Assembly: GCF_900106755.1 (NCBI RefSeq)
Contig: NZ_FNNN01000009.1
Location: 62,001-126,000, forward strand
Reading direction: 5' to 3'
Length of the DNA: 64,000 nt
Source: Bacteroides faecis MAJ27
GTDB lineage: Bacteria; Bacteroidota; Bacteroidia; Bacteroidales; Bacteroidaceae
The translations under genes were made by a program, and so were the position numbers. The notes under the pieces are model-generated. The model worked only from the letters and a program-made list of their open reading frames with translations, did no database searches and was not told where the DNA came from. This document shows positions 1-8,851 of this stretch, in pieces (the first letter of the stretch is position 1; each line of letters starts with the position of its first letter).

Positions 1-647
1 GTTTGATCGCTTCTTCATCCCAATCCATTCGCCAGATATGGAACTTTGAAGCCCAATCCGGATCTTTATCGGTAAAATGTGAATAAGGAGTTGCCTGACT
101 ATCCCATTTTGCATGCCATTGCCGATCTGTTCCCCATGCAGCATTTGCAAGAATATGAGGTACTCCTTTGATTTGGTAATACTCCATAATGTCAATTTCA
201 CCACATGAAGGCCATTCCATATCACGTCCCAAAGCCCAGATAGCAGGCCATGCACCTTTCGCCACCGGAATACGTGCTTTTATTTCAAAACGCCCATACA
301 AAAACTCTTTTTTCCCGGCAGTAGTGACTGACGAAGAAGTATATTCTACAAACTCTCGTTTTTTGCGCCAGTCTTTGCTTCCTGCTACATAAAGGGGATT
401 CTTTCTATCTTTCTCCTTTCGAGCTTCTATTATGAGATATCCATTTCTGCAGATTGCGTTATCCTGTTGATACCATTGGGCTTCTTCGTTACGTGCATAT
501 CCCTGTTCAAAGTTCCACACAGAAGAATCCAAAGGACCATCCGTTTCGAATTCATCACTCCAAACTAATCGCCAATCATTCTCCGCTAATGTACATAGTG
601 AAAATGACAAGCCCATCATTAAATTTACAATCTTTACTATCTTCATA
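1..647 (-). CDS. GH16 endo-beta-glycanase (likely endo-beta-1,3-galactanase), C-terminus off window
   Basis: The translated fragment (215 residues) has a signal peptide of about 21 residues and then a GH16 laminarinase-type sandwich. The catalytic signature GEIDIME is visible, with E150 as nucleophile, D152 as helper and E155 as acid/base; the family motif WPAIWALG precedes it. The start is the ATG at 645-647, about 75 nt downstream of the predicted transcription start of the -7 box at 729-736. GH16 enzymes cut beta-1,3 or beta-1,4 glucans and galactans; the surrounding arabinogalactan locus makes an endo-beta-1,3-galactanase more likely than a laminarinase, which is inference. A clear lipobox is not seen, although a Cys lies at residue 18. 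The gene has its own promoter and is separated from the SusCD operon by a hairpin. The 3' part lies beyond base 1. Confidence 0.9.
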
Positions 648-728
648 TAAGTCTGTTTTTCTTTGGGGTTCCAAAACCTATTGATTAATTTATCCTCCGA
701 AAGATAAATTAGTAGTATTCATTATCGA

Positions 729-736
729 CAAAAATA
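729..736 (-). promoter_or_regulatory. -7 box of GH16 gene
   Basis: On the minus strand it reads TATTTTTG, matching the Bacteroides TAnnTTTG consensus. No convincing -33 TTTG lies upstream, as expected for an activator-dependent promoter. Confidence 0.6.
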
Positions 737-776
737 AGAGTCCAATAATAAATAAAGGTACAGAAATCATGCAATT

Positions 777-793
777 AGGTCGAACTTTAGATA
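777..793 (-). promoter_or_regulatory. Candidate HTCS operator, GH16 promoter
   Basis: The plus strand reads AGGTCGAACTTTAGATA. It matches 15 of 17 bases at 8473-8489, and its near edge lies exactly 41 positions from the inner edge of the -7 box, the same as at the SusCD and BNR_4 promoters. A CGACAT follows at 811-816. Confidence 0.6.
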
Positions 794-986
794 AAGCCTA
801 CCTAAATGACCGACATTCGATTCTATTTGAACGATTTATAGACTAGATCTAGCATGCACTTTATATCGACAAATATCCGGGTATGTCTATCATCGTCATA
901 AACAAAAAACTTAGAGAAGTAACATTTCTCAATTCCACAATATAAAAATTTAGAAATTATCAACAAAGCCAAATTGTGCTGTTATA

Positions 987-1019
987 GTAAGGTACACCTA
1001 TTTCCTAGATGTACCTTAC
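987..1019 (-). terminator. Hairpin after the SusCD operon
   Basis: A perfect 10-bp inverted repeat (GTAAGGTACA / TGTACCTTAC) encloses a 13-nt loop, 13 nt beyond the stop of the DUF1735 lipoprotein gene. No U-tract follows on the minus strand, so it may be a processing or stability hairpin rather than an intrinsic terminator. Confidence 0.5.
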
Positions 1020-1032
1020 ATAGAGTCATCTA

Positions 1033-1911
1033 CTAGCTTTTATTCTTTACGATAGTAGCTTCTGTTCGATATTCTTTACCATTCTCCATATAATGATACC
1101 AAATAGTAAATGTATGCTTCTCTACATCAAAAGTCCCCCCTCCTTTAAGAATAGGAAGATCTTTCCAAGGTTCTATTGTAACCGTATTATCCGTCGGATT
1201 AACAATTAATTTCATCGCTGCTTTATCAGCATTAGTTAACTCTTCCGATTCAACTTTATGAAATAGACGAACTGTATACTGGTCAACCGCAATCATTGTA
1301 CGCGGTGTATTTAAAGAAGATGTTTCACTTACGATTGGTTCATCATTTTCATATCTGACATTTGTTCCACTGATGATATATGTTCCTGAGTATTCATTGA
1401 CCATTTTGAGATTCACCATTAAAACTGTATCAGTTGGGGTTGGTTCATAATCACTCACTTCTGCTATTCTCAACGGAATAATATAACGCTTATCACAATT
1501 TACCTGATCTGCATAAATATGGATAGGAATACGTACATACTCTTCTCCAGCTTTAATAGTGCCTTCCCATGAAGGAATATTGTATAACTCTTGAGGCATA
1601 GCTTCATAAGGGATATCATCTCCTACCACATTTTTCTTATTATAATTATCAATATTAATGTAGTCTGCTTGCTCCAGTCTTATAGTTACATCATGATCTA
1701 GAGAAACAGTTCCCCCTATTGCCACAGACACAAATATCTCCCGTTCACTACCATAAGCAACCTCCTTTCCTTGCAGTTTATCATAAGCACCAACCAAATA
1801 AACCTGCTTTATATATTGTTCTCCATCTATTGGATTTTCAACATTACATGAAGCTAATACAAGTAGAGAAAAACTGAGACACAAGCATCTTGTATAATTA
1901 AATAGTTTCAT
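1033..1911 (-). CDS. DUF1735/DUF4361-type surface glycan-binding lipoprotein
   Basis: The 292-residue product starts with a lipoprotein signal peptide ending LASC, then a DUF1735-like Ig/beta-sandwich region (about 35-165, with YLVGAYDK and RIPIHIYADQ strands), then a DUF4361-like C-terminal beta domain (about 170-290). Such proteins occupy the SusE/F position downstream of SusD and bind the target glycan at the outer membrane. It is the last gene of the operon NHL-SusC-SusD-this, 36 nt after SusD. No catalytic motif is visible. Binding to arabinogalactan is inferred from the locus. Confidence 0.8.
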   Translation of the reverse strand: MKLFNYTRCLCLSFSLLVLASCNVENPIDGEQYIKQVYLVGAYDKLQGKEVAYGSEREIFVSVAIGGTVSLDHDVTIRLEQADYINIDNYNKKNVVGDDIPYEAMPQELYNIPSWEGTIKAGEEYVRIPIHIYADQVNCDKRYIIPLRIAEVSDYEPTPTDTVLMVNLKMVNEYSGTYIISGTNVRYENDEPIVSETSSLNTPRTMIAVDQYTVRLFHKVESEELTNADKAAMKLIVNPTDNTVTIEPWKDLPILKGGGTFDVEKHTFTIWYHYMENGKEYRTEATIVKNKS

Positions 1912-1947
1912 TTTTCGTTCTTTTATAGTTTAACATTATCATTCTGA

Positions 1948-3921
1948 TCACCATCCTGGATTTTGATCAAGTTTCACATTTTTATCCATTACGGTCTGAA
2001 TAATCGGATAGAACATCAATTTATTGGATATAGTATAAATTGAGTATTGCCAAGTCATTGCCGTCCGCTTATGGTATGCCTCTCTGTTACTACTTTTTGC
2101 ATTCACATTCATACCATAAAAAGTACCTACATTCTTAGTCAAGTCTCCCCAACGACGTAAATCAAAAAAGCGCCTACCTTCCAAAGCAAATTCTACTTGA
2201 CGCTCTCTTTTTATTATCTCACGCATTTTTGCAGGATCATTTAATTCTGCATCTGTTACTCCTGGTAAACCAGCACGGAAACGAATCATGTTGAAATATT
2301 TTCTCATTTCATCCTTATCCCTTTTCACCGTAATATTATTATCCTCATCTGTATACACAACCCCTTCTTCCATCTCGTTCATGGCTTCTACATAGTTAAG
2401 CAAAATTTCAGCATAACGAATAAGGGGGAAGTATTTACTTCTATAACCTCCTTTTGGACTATCCGAAGTATGAACATATTTACAACAATTATAGCCACTA
2501 AAACTCTTATCGTCAGGATGATCTCCCCAAGCAGCCCCAGTGCCATCAATATAGTAAGTCACCTCCAGATTCTTCTTGTTAGGTTCAGTACCAGCATAGG
2601 AACTCGCTTCCCAATAGCGGTGATTAAAAGCAATAGTAGCATAAAAACGCATTTCACGATTATCATACATCTTTGCAACCTGAGCAGGCATTTGATAACC
2701 TGAAAAACTTTTCCCATTATTTCCAATAGGTTTCCATGCTTCTGCCTCAACAGGATAAGGATATTCTTGACTTGATTCATTAATATCATACCCATCAACC
2801 ATTTTGTAGGCATCCACTAATTGCTGGCTCACATTCAATCCATTACCTCCTCCCATTACTGCAGGAAAAGCAACATATAAAACATCATTATTAAAACCAG
2901 CTGTCCAAATATATTCTGAAACATTCAACGCTAGCTCTTCACCTGTAAACATATCATTATAAGATCTAAAAGGATCAATGTCTCCAGCACCATTAGGAAA
3001 ATTTCCATTTGGCACATTTTTAGGTAGTTCTGGTGTATCTGCATCTTTTGGCACTGTAAATAGAGCATATTTATCTAAATTGATCACTCTTTTTGCTGCC
3101 GCAGCAGCTATTCCCCATTTCTGTAAATCTTTTGTTTGAGAAATATATGGCACACCATCTATATGACGAATAAAATCATAATAATAAGGATTACCATTAA
3201 ACCACGGACTAGCAGCCTCTAAACGAATACGAGAAATTATAGACAATGCAGCACCTTTTGTAGGAACACGATAAGTAGATACATCTGGACGTTCATCTAA
3301 CAACATGGCAGCAGCAGATTCCAAATTCTCACAAATATAATCTACACATTCATCATAAGTTCCTCTAGGAAAACTTAAAGATTCAGTCGAACCATTAGTC
3401 GGCAACGGATCATCCGGCAAAATGGGTACAGGACCATATTGTCTCAATAAACTATAATATAGATAAGCACGTAAGAAGTGAGCACGTCCGGTAAAATCAC
3501 GACGATCTACCTCCGAGATATCTTCGCATTCGTGAATTCGTTGAATTACTTGATTGGCACGCCGAATACCTTTATAAAATCTATTATAATAATCATATGA
3601 ACTACTAAAACGATCGATTTTACCCTGAGCATAATCAACAGGAGTCATTTTAAAAGAACAAAAAGCTTCATCAGTAGTTAACGCAAAAGGATCTTCACCT
3701 TTCCACCACAAGATTTCTTCACGCGGTAAATACATAGAAGCACCATTTATATATTGCTCGAGCAAAGATTTACGTTTAAATATAGAATCAAGACTAGTCA
3801 TATCATAAATATAGCGATCTACATCCAGATAAGAGTCACAAGAACACACACTAAAAGCCATGACAGCAGTAATGCCTGCAATAACTATACTTCTTATATT
3901 TTTCATATTTTTTGTCCTCAT
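1948..3921 (-). CDS. susD: SusD-like outer-membrane glycan-binding lipoprotein
   Basis: This 657-residue protein has a lipobox (SVCSC followed by DSYLDVDRY), the N-terminal SusD-like TPR-type helices (RRANQVIQRI, RAHFLRAYLYYSLLRQYG) and the C-terminal RagB/SusD signature (RQVEFALEGRRFFDLRRWGD). It caps the SusC channel and delivers oligosaccharide to it. The ATG overlaps the SusC stop codon by one base (TAATG), indicating translational coupling; a second in-frame ATG five codons on would give an equally good signal peptide. It is longer than a typical SusD (about 550) because of inserts in the middle of the protein. Confidence 0.95.
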   Translation of the reverse strand: MRTKNMKNIRSIVIAGITAVMAFSVCSCDSYLDVDRYIYDMTSLDSIFKRKSLLEQYINGASMYLPREEILWWKGEDPFALTTDEAFCSFKMTPVDYAQGKIDRFSSSYDYYNRFYKGIRRANQVIQRIHECEDISEVDRRDFTGRAHFLRAYLYYSLLRQYGPVPILPDDPLPTNGSTESLSFPRGTYDECVDYICENLESAAAMLLDERPDVSTYRVPTKGAALSIISRIRLEAASPWFNGNPYYYDFIRHIDGVPYISQTKDLQKWGIAAAAAKRVINLDKYALFTVPKDADTPELPKNVPNGNFPNGAGDIDPFRSYNDMFTGEELALNVSEYIWTAGFNNDVLYVAFPAVMGGGNGLNVSQQLVDAYKMVDGYDINESSQEYPYPVEAEAWKPIGNNGKSFSGYQMPAQVAKMYDNREMRFYATIAFNHRYWEASSYAGTEPNKKNLEVTYYIDGTGAAWGDHPDDKSFSGYNCCKYVHTSDSPKGGYRSKYFPLIRYAEILLNYVEAMNEMEEGVVYTDEDNNITVKRDKDEMRKYFNMIRFRAGLPGVTDAELNDPAKMREIIKRERQVEFALEGRRFFDLRRWGDLTKNVGTFYGMNVNAKSSNREAYHKRTAMTWQYSIYTISNKLMFYPIIQTVMDKNVKLDQNPGW

Positions 3922-6900
3922 TAAAAATTAAAATTCAACTGCAATGTATAAGTACGCTGAATAGGATATTTAGTTCCATTACCACTAGCCTGTCCCGGGT
4001 CCCATAACTTAATATCATCCCATGTACATATATTATTAACAATAAAACTTATGTCAATACCACTTACTCCTATAACGTTACTCAACCACGGATGTGCATA
4101 AGAATAACGTGCCGTAAGATTCTTAAAACGCAAGTAACGATTATCTGCTAACCAAAAAGTAGATGCACGATTATTATTCTTATTCTCTCCATATGTTAAA
4201 CGAGGAAAACGAGCATTTGGATTCTCTGTTGAAGGATTTCCAGAAATTTCACGTGAAGTCCAGCGATTAGATGGCTCTGTTACAATATTCAACAAATTAC
4301 CTCGGCTTTCCCATGCAAAAGGATAAAAACCAGTACCACCATAAAAATAATTGCTGTGCCCAGCCCCTTCGAAAAGAGCACTTAATGAAAATTTCTTCCA
4401 TCTAATTTCTGCAGCAAATCCATATTGCAATTCAGGAGTTGCAGAATACGAAAGTGGCACTTCATCATCAGAATTAATAACTCCATCATTATTCACATCT
4501 TTATATTTGATATCACCCGGTAGAACTACACTCTCAAAAGTCTGCTTGGGACTACTTTCAATATCAGCTTCATCTTTAAATAAACCTAAGGCAATCAAAC
4601 CTCTTTGTACACCATTAGGAATGCCAATTCGCGATTGATAAGGATAACGAATACCTGATTCTTCCCAATTAGTAACTTTATTTCGCGAGTAAGTAAAATT
4701 GGCACGTAAAGTCATTCTCCAATCTTTATTAAATGCATGATCAAAAGAAATGTTACCATCAAAGCCATGACTTCTCATACTTCCCATATTGGCCCATGGA
4801 AAATTGACTAATCCTACTTCAGTTGGAATAGTAGCACGTTGTTGGAATATTCCAGTACGTTTATCATTGAAATAGTCAACAGTAAACTGTACTTTCTCAT
4901 GAAATAAATGAGCATCTATACCAATATCAAATTTATGGGCGGTCTCCCAAGTCAAGCCGTCAGTACCAATTTGGTCTTCTCCTAAAACCCCGCCACTAGC
5001 CCAGGAAGTTCCTGACATTCCTGAATAAATAGTTGTTAAATATGGAAAACGTTTACCTCCAATACGATCATTGCCTACCAAACCATAAGAAGCACGTATT
5101 TTAAGGAAATTCAAAAACGGGATTTTTTCTCTTAGGAAGTCATATTGAGTAGGAACCCAACCACCAGAGACCGCTGGAAACCAGCCGAAACGTTCACCTG
5201 TCGGAAACTGTTCAGAACCCGTATAGCCAATATTGAATTCTGCAAAATAAGTATCCTTAAAACCATAAGTTACACGACCAGATAAAGACTCATAACGTGT
5301 AGGAATCGCTGCCAAATTATCATTAGCATCTGAATTTGAATTACTTTGCAAATAAAAAAGAACCAATCCACCAATTCTATGCTCACCAAAAGTACGGTTG
5401 TAGTTTCCTGTTAATTCCCAATAATAGGAGCGTGCGCTATAAACATCCTTACCAAAAGACAAATCTTTCTTCTCACGAGTCCTTTTCAAATTCAAACTTC
5501 CATCAGCATTTCTACCATCAGCATAATAAAGATCTGGCATCTTTGTACGAGTAATATTATGCTGCGATTCACCATTGTAAGAAAACACACCTTTAATATC
5601 TAAGCCTTTTGTTATAAAAGATAAATCTTGTTTCAGAGTTACCAATAATCCCGTATTTAAACGTCTATTTTCTTTAAATCCCGTATAATTTAATTGAACA
5701 TAAGGAGAAAGTTCATCAGCATTAGCTCCATAAGTAGCCAATGAACCATCAGAGTATTTGACCGGAGTTGTAAGTGGAGTCAAGTTTGCCTGTGCTTGCC
5801 ACAAAGCATCATTATTATCACCAAACCCCGGAGCATTTTGATTTACAATCACTTGATTTAGTTTAAGCCCCAAATTGGTTGTTTTTGTCAAGTTTACATC
5901 CATGTTCGCCAAAAATGAATACTTATGATAGCTAACGTTCGTATCATATTTATTTGCTGATTTATCCTGCTTAAAAACTGCATCTTTATTCTGTATACTC
6001 AATGACATATAGTAACGAGCTGCAGTACCACCACCAGCAACACTTAAAAAATGTTGATTCTGCCATACATGATCTTTCAAAATCACATCCCTCCAGTTCA
6101 CATTAGGATACAAGTCCTGATCCATGCCTGTACGAATCAATTCCATTGCGACATCAGAATAGATAGGATCTTTACCACGAGAAAGACGAGCTTCATTTGC
6201 TAATTGAGCGTACGAATAAGCATCTGCATATTCTGGCATACGTGCAGACTCACTCATTATCAAATTTGTTTTAAAATTAATTCTCAGCTTTCCCGCCTTA
6301 CCACTTTTTGTTGTTATTACCACCACTCCATTCGCACCACGTACACCATACACAGCAGTTGCGGAGGCATCTTTCAATACAGAAAAACTTTCTATATCTG
6401 AAGGGTCAAGATCATTTATATTTCCTTCTACACCATCCACCAATACCAAAGCAGAGGCATTGGCTCCAAAAGTACTAATACCACGAATCCAGAATTCTGA
6501 AAAGTCATCTCCAGGCTCACCACTACGAGTCACAGCAATAATACCTGGGACATTTCCACCTAACATATTAGAGATAGAAGTACCTGGTTGGTCCAGAATT
6601 TCCGGTTTCACCACTGTAATTGCCCCCGTCACAGAAACCTTTCTTTGGTTAGCCTGTCCAACAACTACAACTTCATCCAGGTCACTAACATCGGCTTTCA
6701 TTACAATTTTGATTTGCTCTTTGTTGCCTGTTACAACATACTTCTCATTTTTAAAACCTACATAAGTAAAAAGCAATGTTGTTTTATTAAGAAGATTCGG
6801 TAAACGGAACTTACCGTCCAAATCAGTGACTGTTCCTTGGGAAGTATTTGCTTGATTAACCACACTTACCCCTATTAAAGGTTCACCGTTTTCGTCCATC

Positions 6901-6989
6901 ACTGTTCCAGCGACCATAAATCCATTTTGTCCCCACGACATCGAAATACATGAAAACAAAAGCGAAATAACAATTAATAATTGTTTCAT
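3921..6989 (-). CDS. susC: SusC-like TonB-dependent oligosaccharide transporter
   Basis: This 1022-residue outer-membrane transporter has a signal peptide (1-20), a carboxypeptidase-regulatory-like domain (about 24-100), a TonB-box-like DEVVVVG (105-111), a plug with the SusC motif LVLVDGVEG and GVRGANGVVVITTKSG, and a 22-strand barrel ending in a terminal Phe (LNFNF). Import is powered by TonB. It lies 18 nt after the NHL lipoprotein gene and is coupled to SusD. There is no N-terminal anti-sigma-interacting extension, so control by the neighbouring HTCS rather than an ECF sigma/anti-sigma pair fits. Confidence 0.96.
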   Translation of the reverse strand: MKQLLIVISLLFSCISMSWGQNGFMVAGTVMDENGEPLIGVSVVNQANTSQGTVTDLDGKFRLPNLLNKTTLLFTYVGFKNEKYVVTGNKEQIKIVMKADVSDLDEVVVVGQANQRKVSVTGAITVVKPEILDQPGTSISNMLGGNVPGIIAVTRSGEPGDDFSEFWIRGISTFGANASALVLVDGVEGNINDLDPSDIESFSVLKDASATAVYGVRGANGVVVITTKSGKAGKLRINFKTNLIMSESARMPEYADAYSYAQLANEARLSRGKDPIYSDVAMELIRTGMDQDLYPNVNWRDVILKDHVWQNQHFLSVAGGGTAARYYMSLSIQNKDAVFKQDKSANKYDTNVSYHKYSFLANMDVNLTKTTNLGLKLNQVIVNQNAPGFGDNNDALWQAQANLTPLTTPVKYSDGSLATYGANADELSPYVQLNYTGFKENRRLNTGLLVTLKQDLSFITKGLDIKGVFSYNGESQHNITRTKMPDLYYADGRNADGSLNLKRTREKKDLSFGKDVYSARSYYWELTGNYNRTFGEHRIGGLVLFYLQSNSNSDANDNLAAIPTRYESLSGRVTYGFKDTYFAEFNIGYTGSEQFPTGERFGWFPAVSGGWVPTQYDFLREKIPFLNFLKIRASYGLVGNDRIGGKRFPYLTTIYSGMSGTSWASGGVLGEDQIGTDGLTWETAHKFDIGIDAHLFHEKVQFTVDYFNDKRTGIFQQRATIPTEVGLVNFPWANMGSMRSHGFDGNISFDHAFNKDWRMTLRANFTYSRNKVTNWEESGIRYPYQSRIGIPNGVQRGLIALGLFKDEADIESSPKQTFESVVLPGDIKYKDVNNDGVINSDDEVPLSYSATPELQYGFAAEIRWKKFSLSALFEGAGHSNYFYGGTGFYPFAWESRGNLLNIVTEPSNRWTSREISGNPSTENPNARFPRLTYGENKNNNRASTFWLADNRYLRFKNLTARYSYAHPWLSNVIGVSGIDISFIVNNICTWDDIKLWDPGQASGNGTKYPIQRTYTLQLNFNF

Positions 6990-7007
6990 ATATATTTTAA
7001 TTTAAGA

Positions 7008-8330
7008 TTATTCTACTGCAAATTTTCTCACTACACATCCCCAACGCTCACCGATAAAGAAATTTTCTTCATCATCCATACAAACAACATAAGGATAATT
7101 AAAAGTAGATTCTAAAGGTAATCCATCAACGCCGCCACTTTTCTGATATTGTCCAGCAACAGTAGTAAGCATTCCATCAATACGAGAAATTTTTCGTAAA
7201 GTATAACCCTGCGAATCACAAAAATATAAGTTACCACTTTTATCAAAAGTAATACCTGCCGGGTTTCTCAATGTAGCTTCCAGGCGAGGTCCATCTTTCC
7301 CGCCAATCGAATTAAATCCGGCATAATCCTCCACAGTTTGCCCATCATGAGAAACTTTATAAATCCCTTGCGCATTTTGTAGAGAAAGATAAAAGCAGTT
7401 TTCAACAGGATTAAATGCCAAGTAAGAAGTCTCTTTATCAACCTTTCCACAATTTGAATTCAAAATTTCAACATTCTGCGGATTAGCAATTTCGACTCTT
7501 CCAAATTTACCATTATGGTCGCGGAAATAAAGATATTTTTCATCATTATCTAACGCACAAGAATGAATTTGCCCTGTGACGTTTGCTATTCCAGAAGTCA
7601 AACGTTTAGAAGTCCATGAGTTTTCCCTCGCAAAATAATAAATAGCATGAGGGCTAACTGTTTGAATAACATAAACTCTAGTACGATCTTTTGTGACAGC
7701 AGGTTGACCTAGTTTAAAACCTGAGAACAGGGTTGAAACCTTGTTGTCATCAATAGAAACCATACGAACACGTCCATCATCTCCTTCACAAACTATCAAG
7801 TTATTTCCTACCACTGAAGCAATACCAGAAATCTTCCCAAAACGTGAATCAATCAATGTCCCATCTGTATAGCCTCCAACTCCCGATTTGCCAGCAACTG
7901 TAGATACCTGCTCCACTTTCACATAACGAAAAGTTTGTGGAGATTTACTTTCCTTTCCGTCTACAGTAACAACTACCTCATTAAAGCCATCCTCTTGTTT
8001 AGGCATAATCCCATATAAAGTCTCTCCGTTTGTACTGACGAGTACAGCTTCACGATCACCATTAAAAATTACCTTAATTTTTGATAAGTCATTGCCAAAA
8101 TTGCTTCCTTTTATAACAAAAGGAGTTTTATATCCACCAGAATCAGGTAATATTGCAGTTATTTCCACAGGTTTACTCGAATCATAGGCTGTACTGACAT
8201 AAGTCGGAGTAACATAAGCATAGTCCTCCTTACAAGAAAAAAGAAGACCGACTAAAAATAAAATACTAAATGTGGATAAGACCGTCTTAAGTACATACCC
8301 CACATTCATACTGGATTTCTTTCTTTTCAT
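7008..8330 (-). CDS. IPT/TIG plus NHL-repeat lipoprotein, probable surface glycan-binding protein
   Basis: The reading frame is open from 8420, but the -7 box at 8425-8432 puts transcription start at about 8418, so the ATG at 8328-8330 is chosen; it gives 440 residues with a proper lipoprotein signal (LLFSC). After the lipobox come a TIG/IPT Ig fold (about 50-130: ILPDSGGYKTPFVIKGSNFG) and an NHL-type beta-propeller (about 140-440, repeats such as GYTDGTLIDSRFGKISGIA and LRNPAGITFDKSGNLYFCD). IPT-NHL proteins are common in Bacteroides PULs and probably bind glycan at the cell surface; no enzyme motif is evident. Unusually it precedes SusC as the first gene of the operon. Confidence 0.82.
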   Translation of the reverse strand: MKRKKSSMNVGYVLKTVLSTFSILFLVGLLFSCKEDYAYVTPTYVSTAYDSSKPVEITAILPDSGGYKTPFVIKGSNFGNDLSKIKVIFNGDREAVLVSTNGETLYGIMPKQEDGFNEVVVTVDGKESKSPQTFRYVKVEQVSTVAGKSGVGGYTDGTLIDSRFGKISGIASVVGNNLIVCEGDDGRVRMVSIDDNKVSTLFSGFKLGQPAVTKDRTRVYVIQTVSPHAIYYFARENSWTSKRLTSGIANVTGQIHSCALDNDEKYLYFRDHNGKFGRVEIANPQNVEILNSNCGKVDKETSYLAFNPVENCFYLSLQNAQGIYKVSHDGQTVEDYAGFNSIGGKDGPRLEATLRNPAGITFDKSGNLYFCDSQGYTLRKISRIDGMLTTVAGQYQKSGGVDGLPLESTFNYPYVVCMDDEENFFIGERWGCVVRKFAVE

Positions 8331-8424
8331 GCTATTTTTTTTTAAAAGGTTAATAAAGTTATTTTCTATTCTACCGAAAAAATGATTGAAAGTAGTATTG
8401 AGATATTTCTCCGTTATCACAATG

Positions 8425-8432
8425 CAAATATA
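8425..8432 (-). promoter_or_regulatory. -7 box of NHL-SusC-SusD operon
   Basis: The minus strand reads TATATTTG, a full TAnnTTTG match. It lies just upstream of the open frame's first codon and therefore decides the later start at 8330. Confidence 0.65.
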
Positions 8433-8472
8433 GGTGCGAACATCTGCACTTTACTCTAAAGATAGTTCTACA

Positions 8473-8489
8473 AGGTCGAATTTGAGATA
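8473..8489 (-). promoter_or_regulatory. Candidate HTCS operator, SusCD promoter
   Basis: The plus strand reads AGGTCGAATTTGAGATA, 41 positions from the -7 box edge. It is followed by TTCGACATA twice, with starts at 8490 and 8511, 21 bp (two helical turns) apart. This suits an AraC-type dimer binding direct repeats on one helix face. Confidence 0.6.
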
Positions 8490-8851
8490 TTCGACATATT
8501 TGAATTATAATTCGACATAGAAGGTTTATTTATATTCTCCCCTGTTATATTACAGCAAAAACATAGTTCACTAATATATCTACATATCTAATTATAGCAT
8601 AATTAACTTAGAATCAAGTCTACTCTAATATCTTCAAGTCCATATTTTAGTTCGTATGATTATACTCCTTCGAAAGAAGCACTATAATCAATCTTTCATA
8701 GAAGTATAGTCTCCGAAAGAAAGACCACAGCCCTACGAAACAATTTGTGTACCTGAAGATAATATCCTTTATTATTAACACACTACCTCATTCTGATACA
8801 GAGAGAGGTTTACAATAAACTTAAAAAAGATAATTCAAAAGGCAATTTTAC

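Larger units (their letters stand above)
648..1032. other. Intergenic regulatory region between SusCD operon end and GH16
   Basis: No gene is seen in these 385 bases. The stretch holds the leftward -7 box and operator-like motif of the GH16 gene, and the hairpin that follows the DUF1735 lipoprotein gene. Confidence 0.7.
8331..8851. other. Promoter region of the NHL-SusC-SusD operon
   Basis: These roughly 520 bases between the HTCS stop and the operon start contain no gene. The part near the operon carries the -7 box, the operator-like motif at 8473 and two TTCGACATA direct repeats (8490-8498 and 8511-8519) with starts 21 bp apart. The remainder (8521-8851) is AT-rich with nothing recognised. 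Confidence 0.6.
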
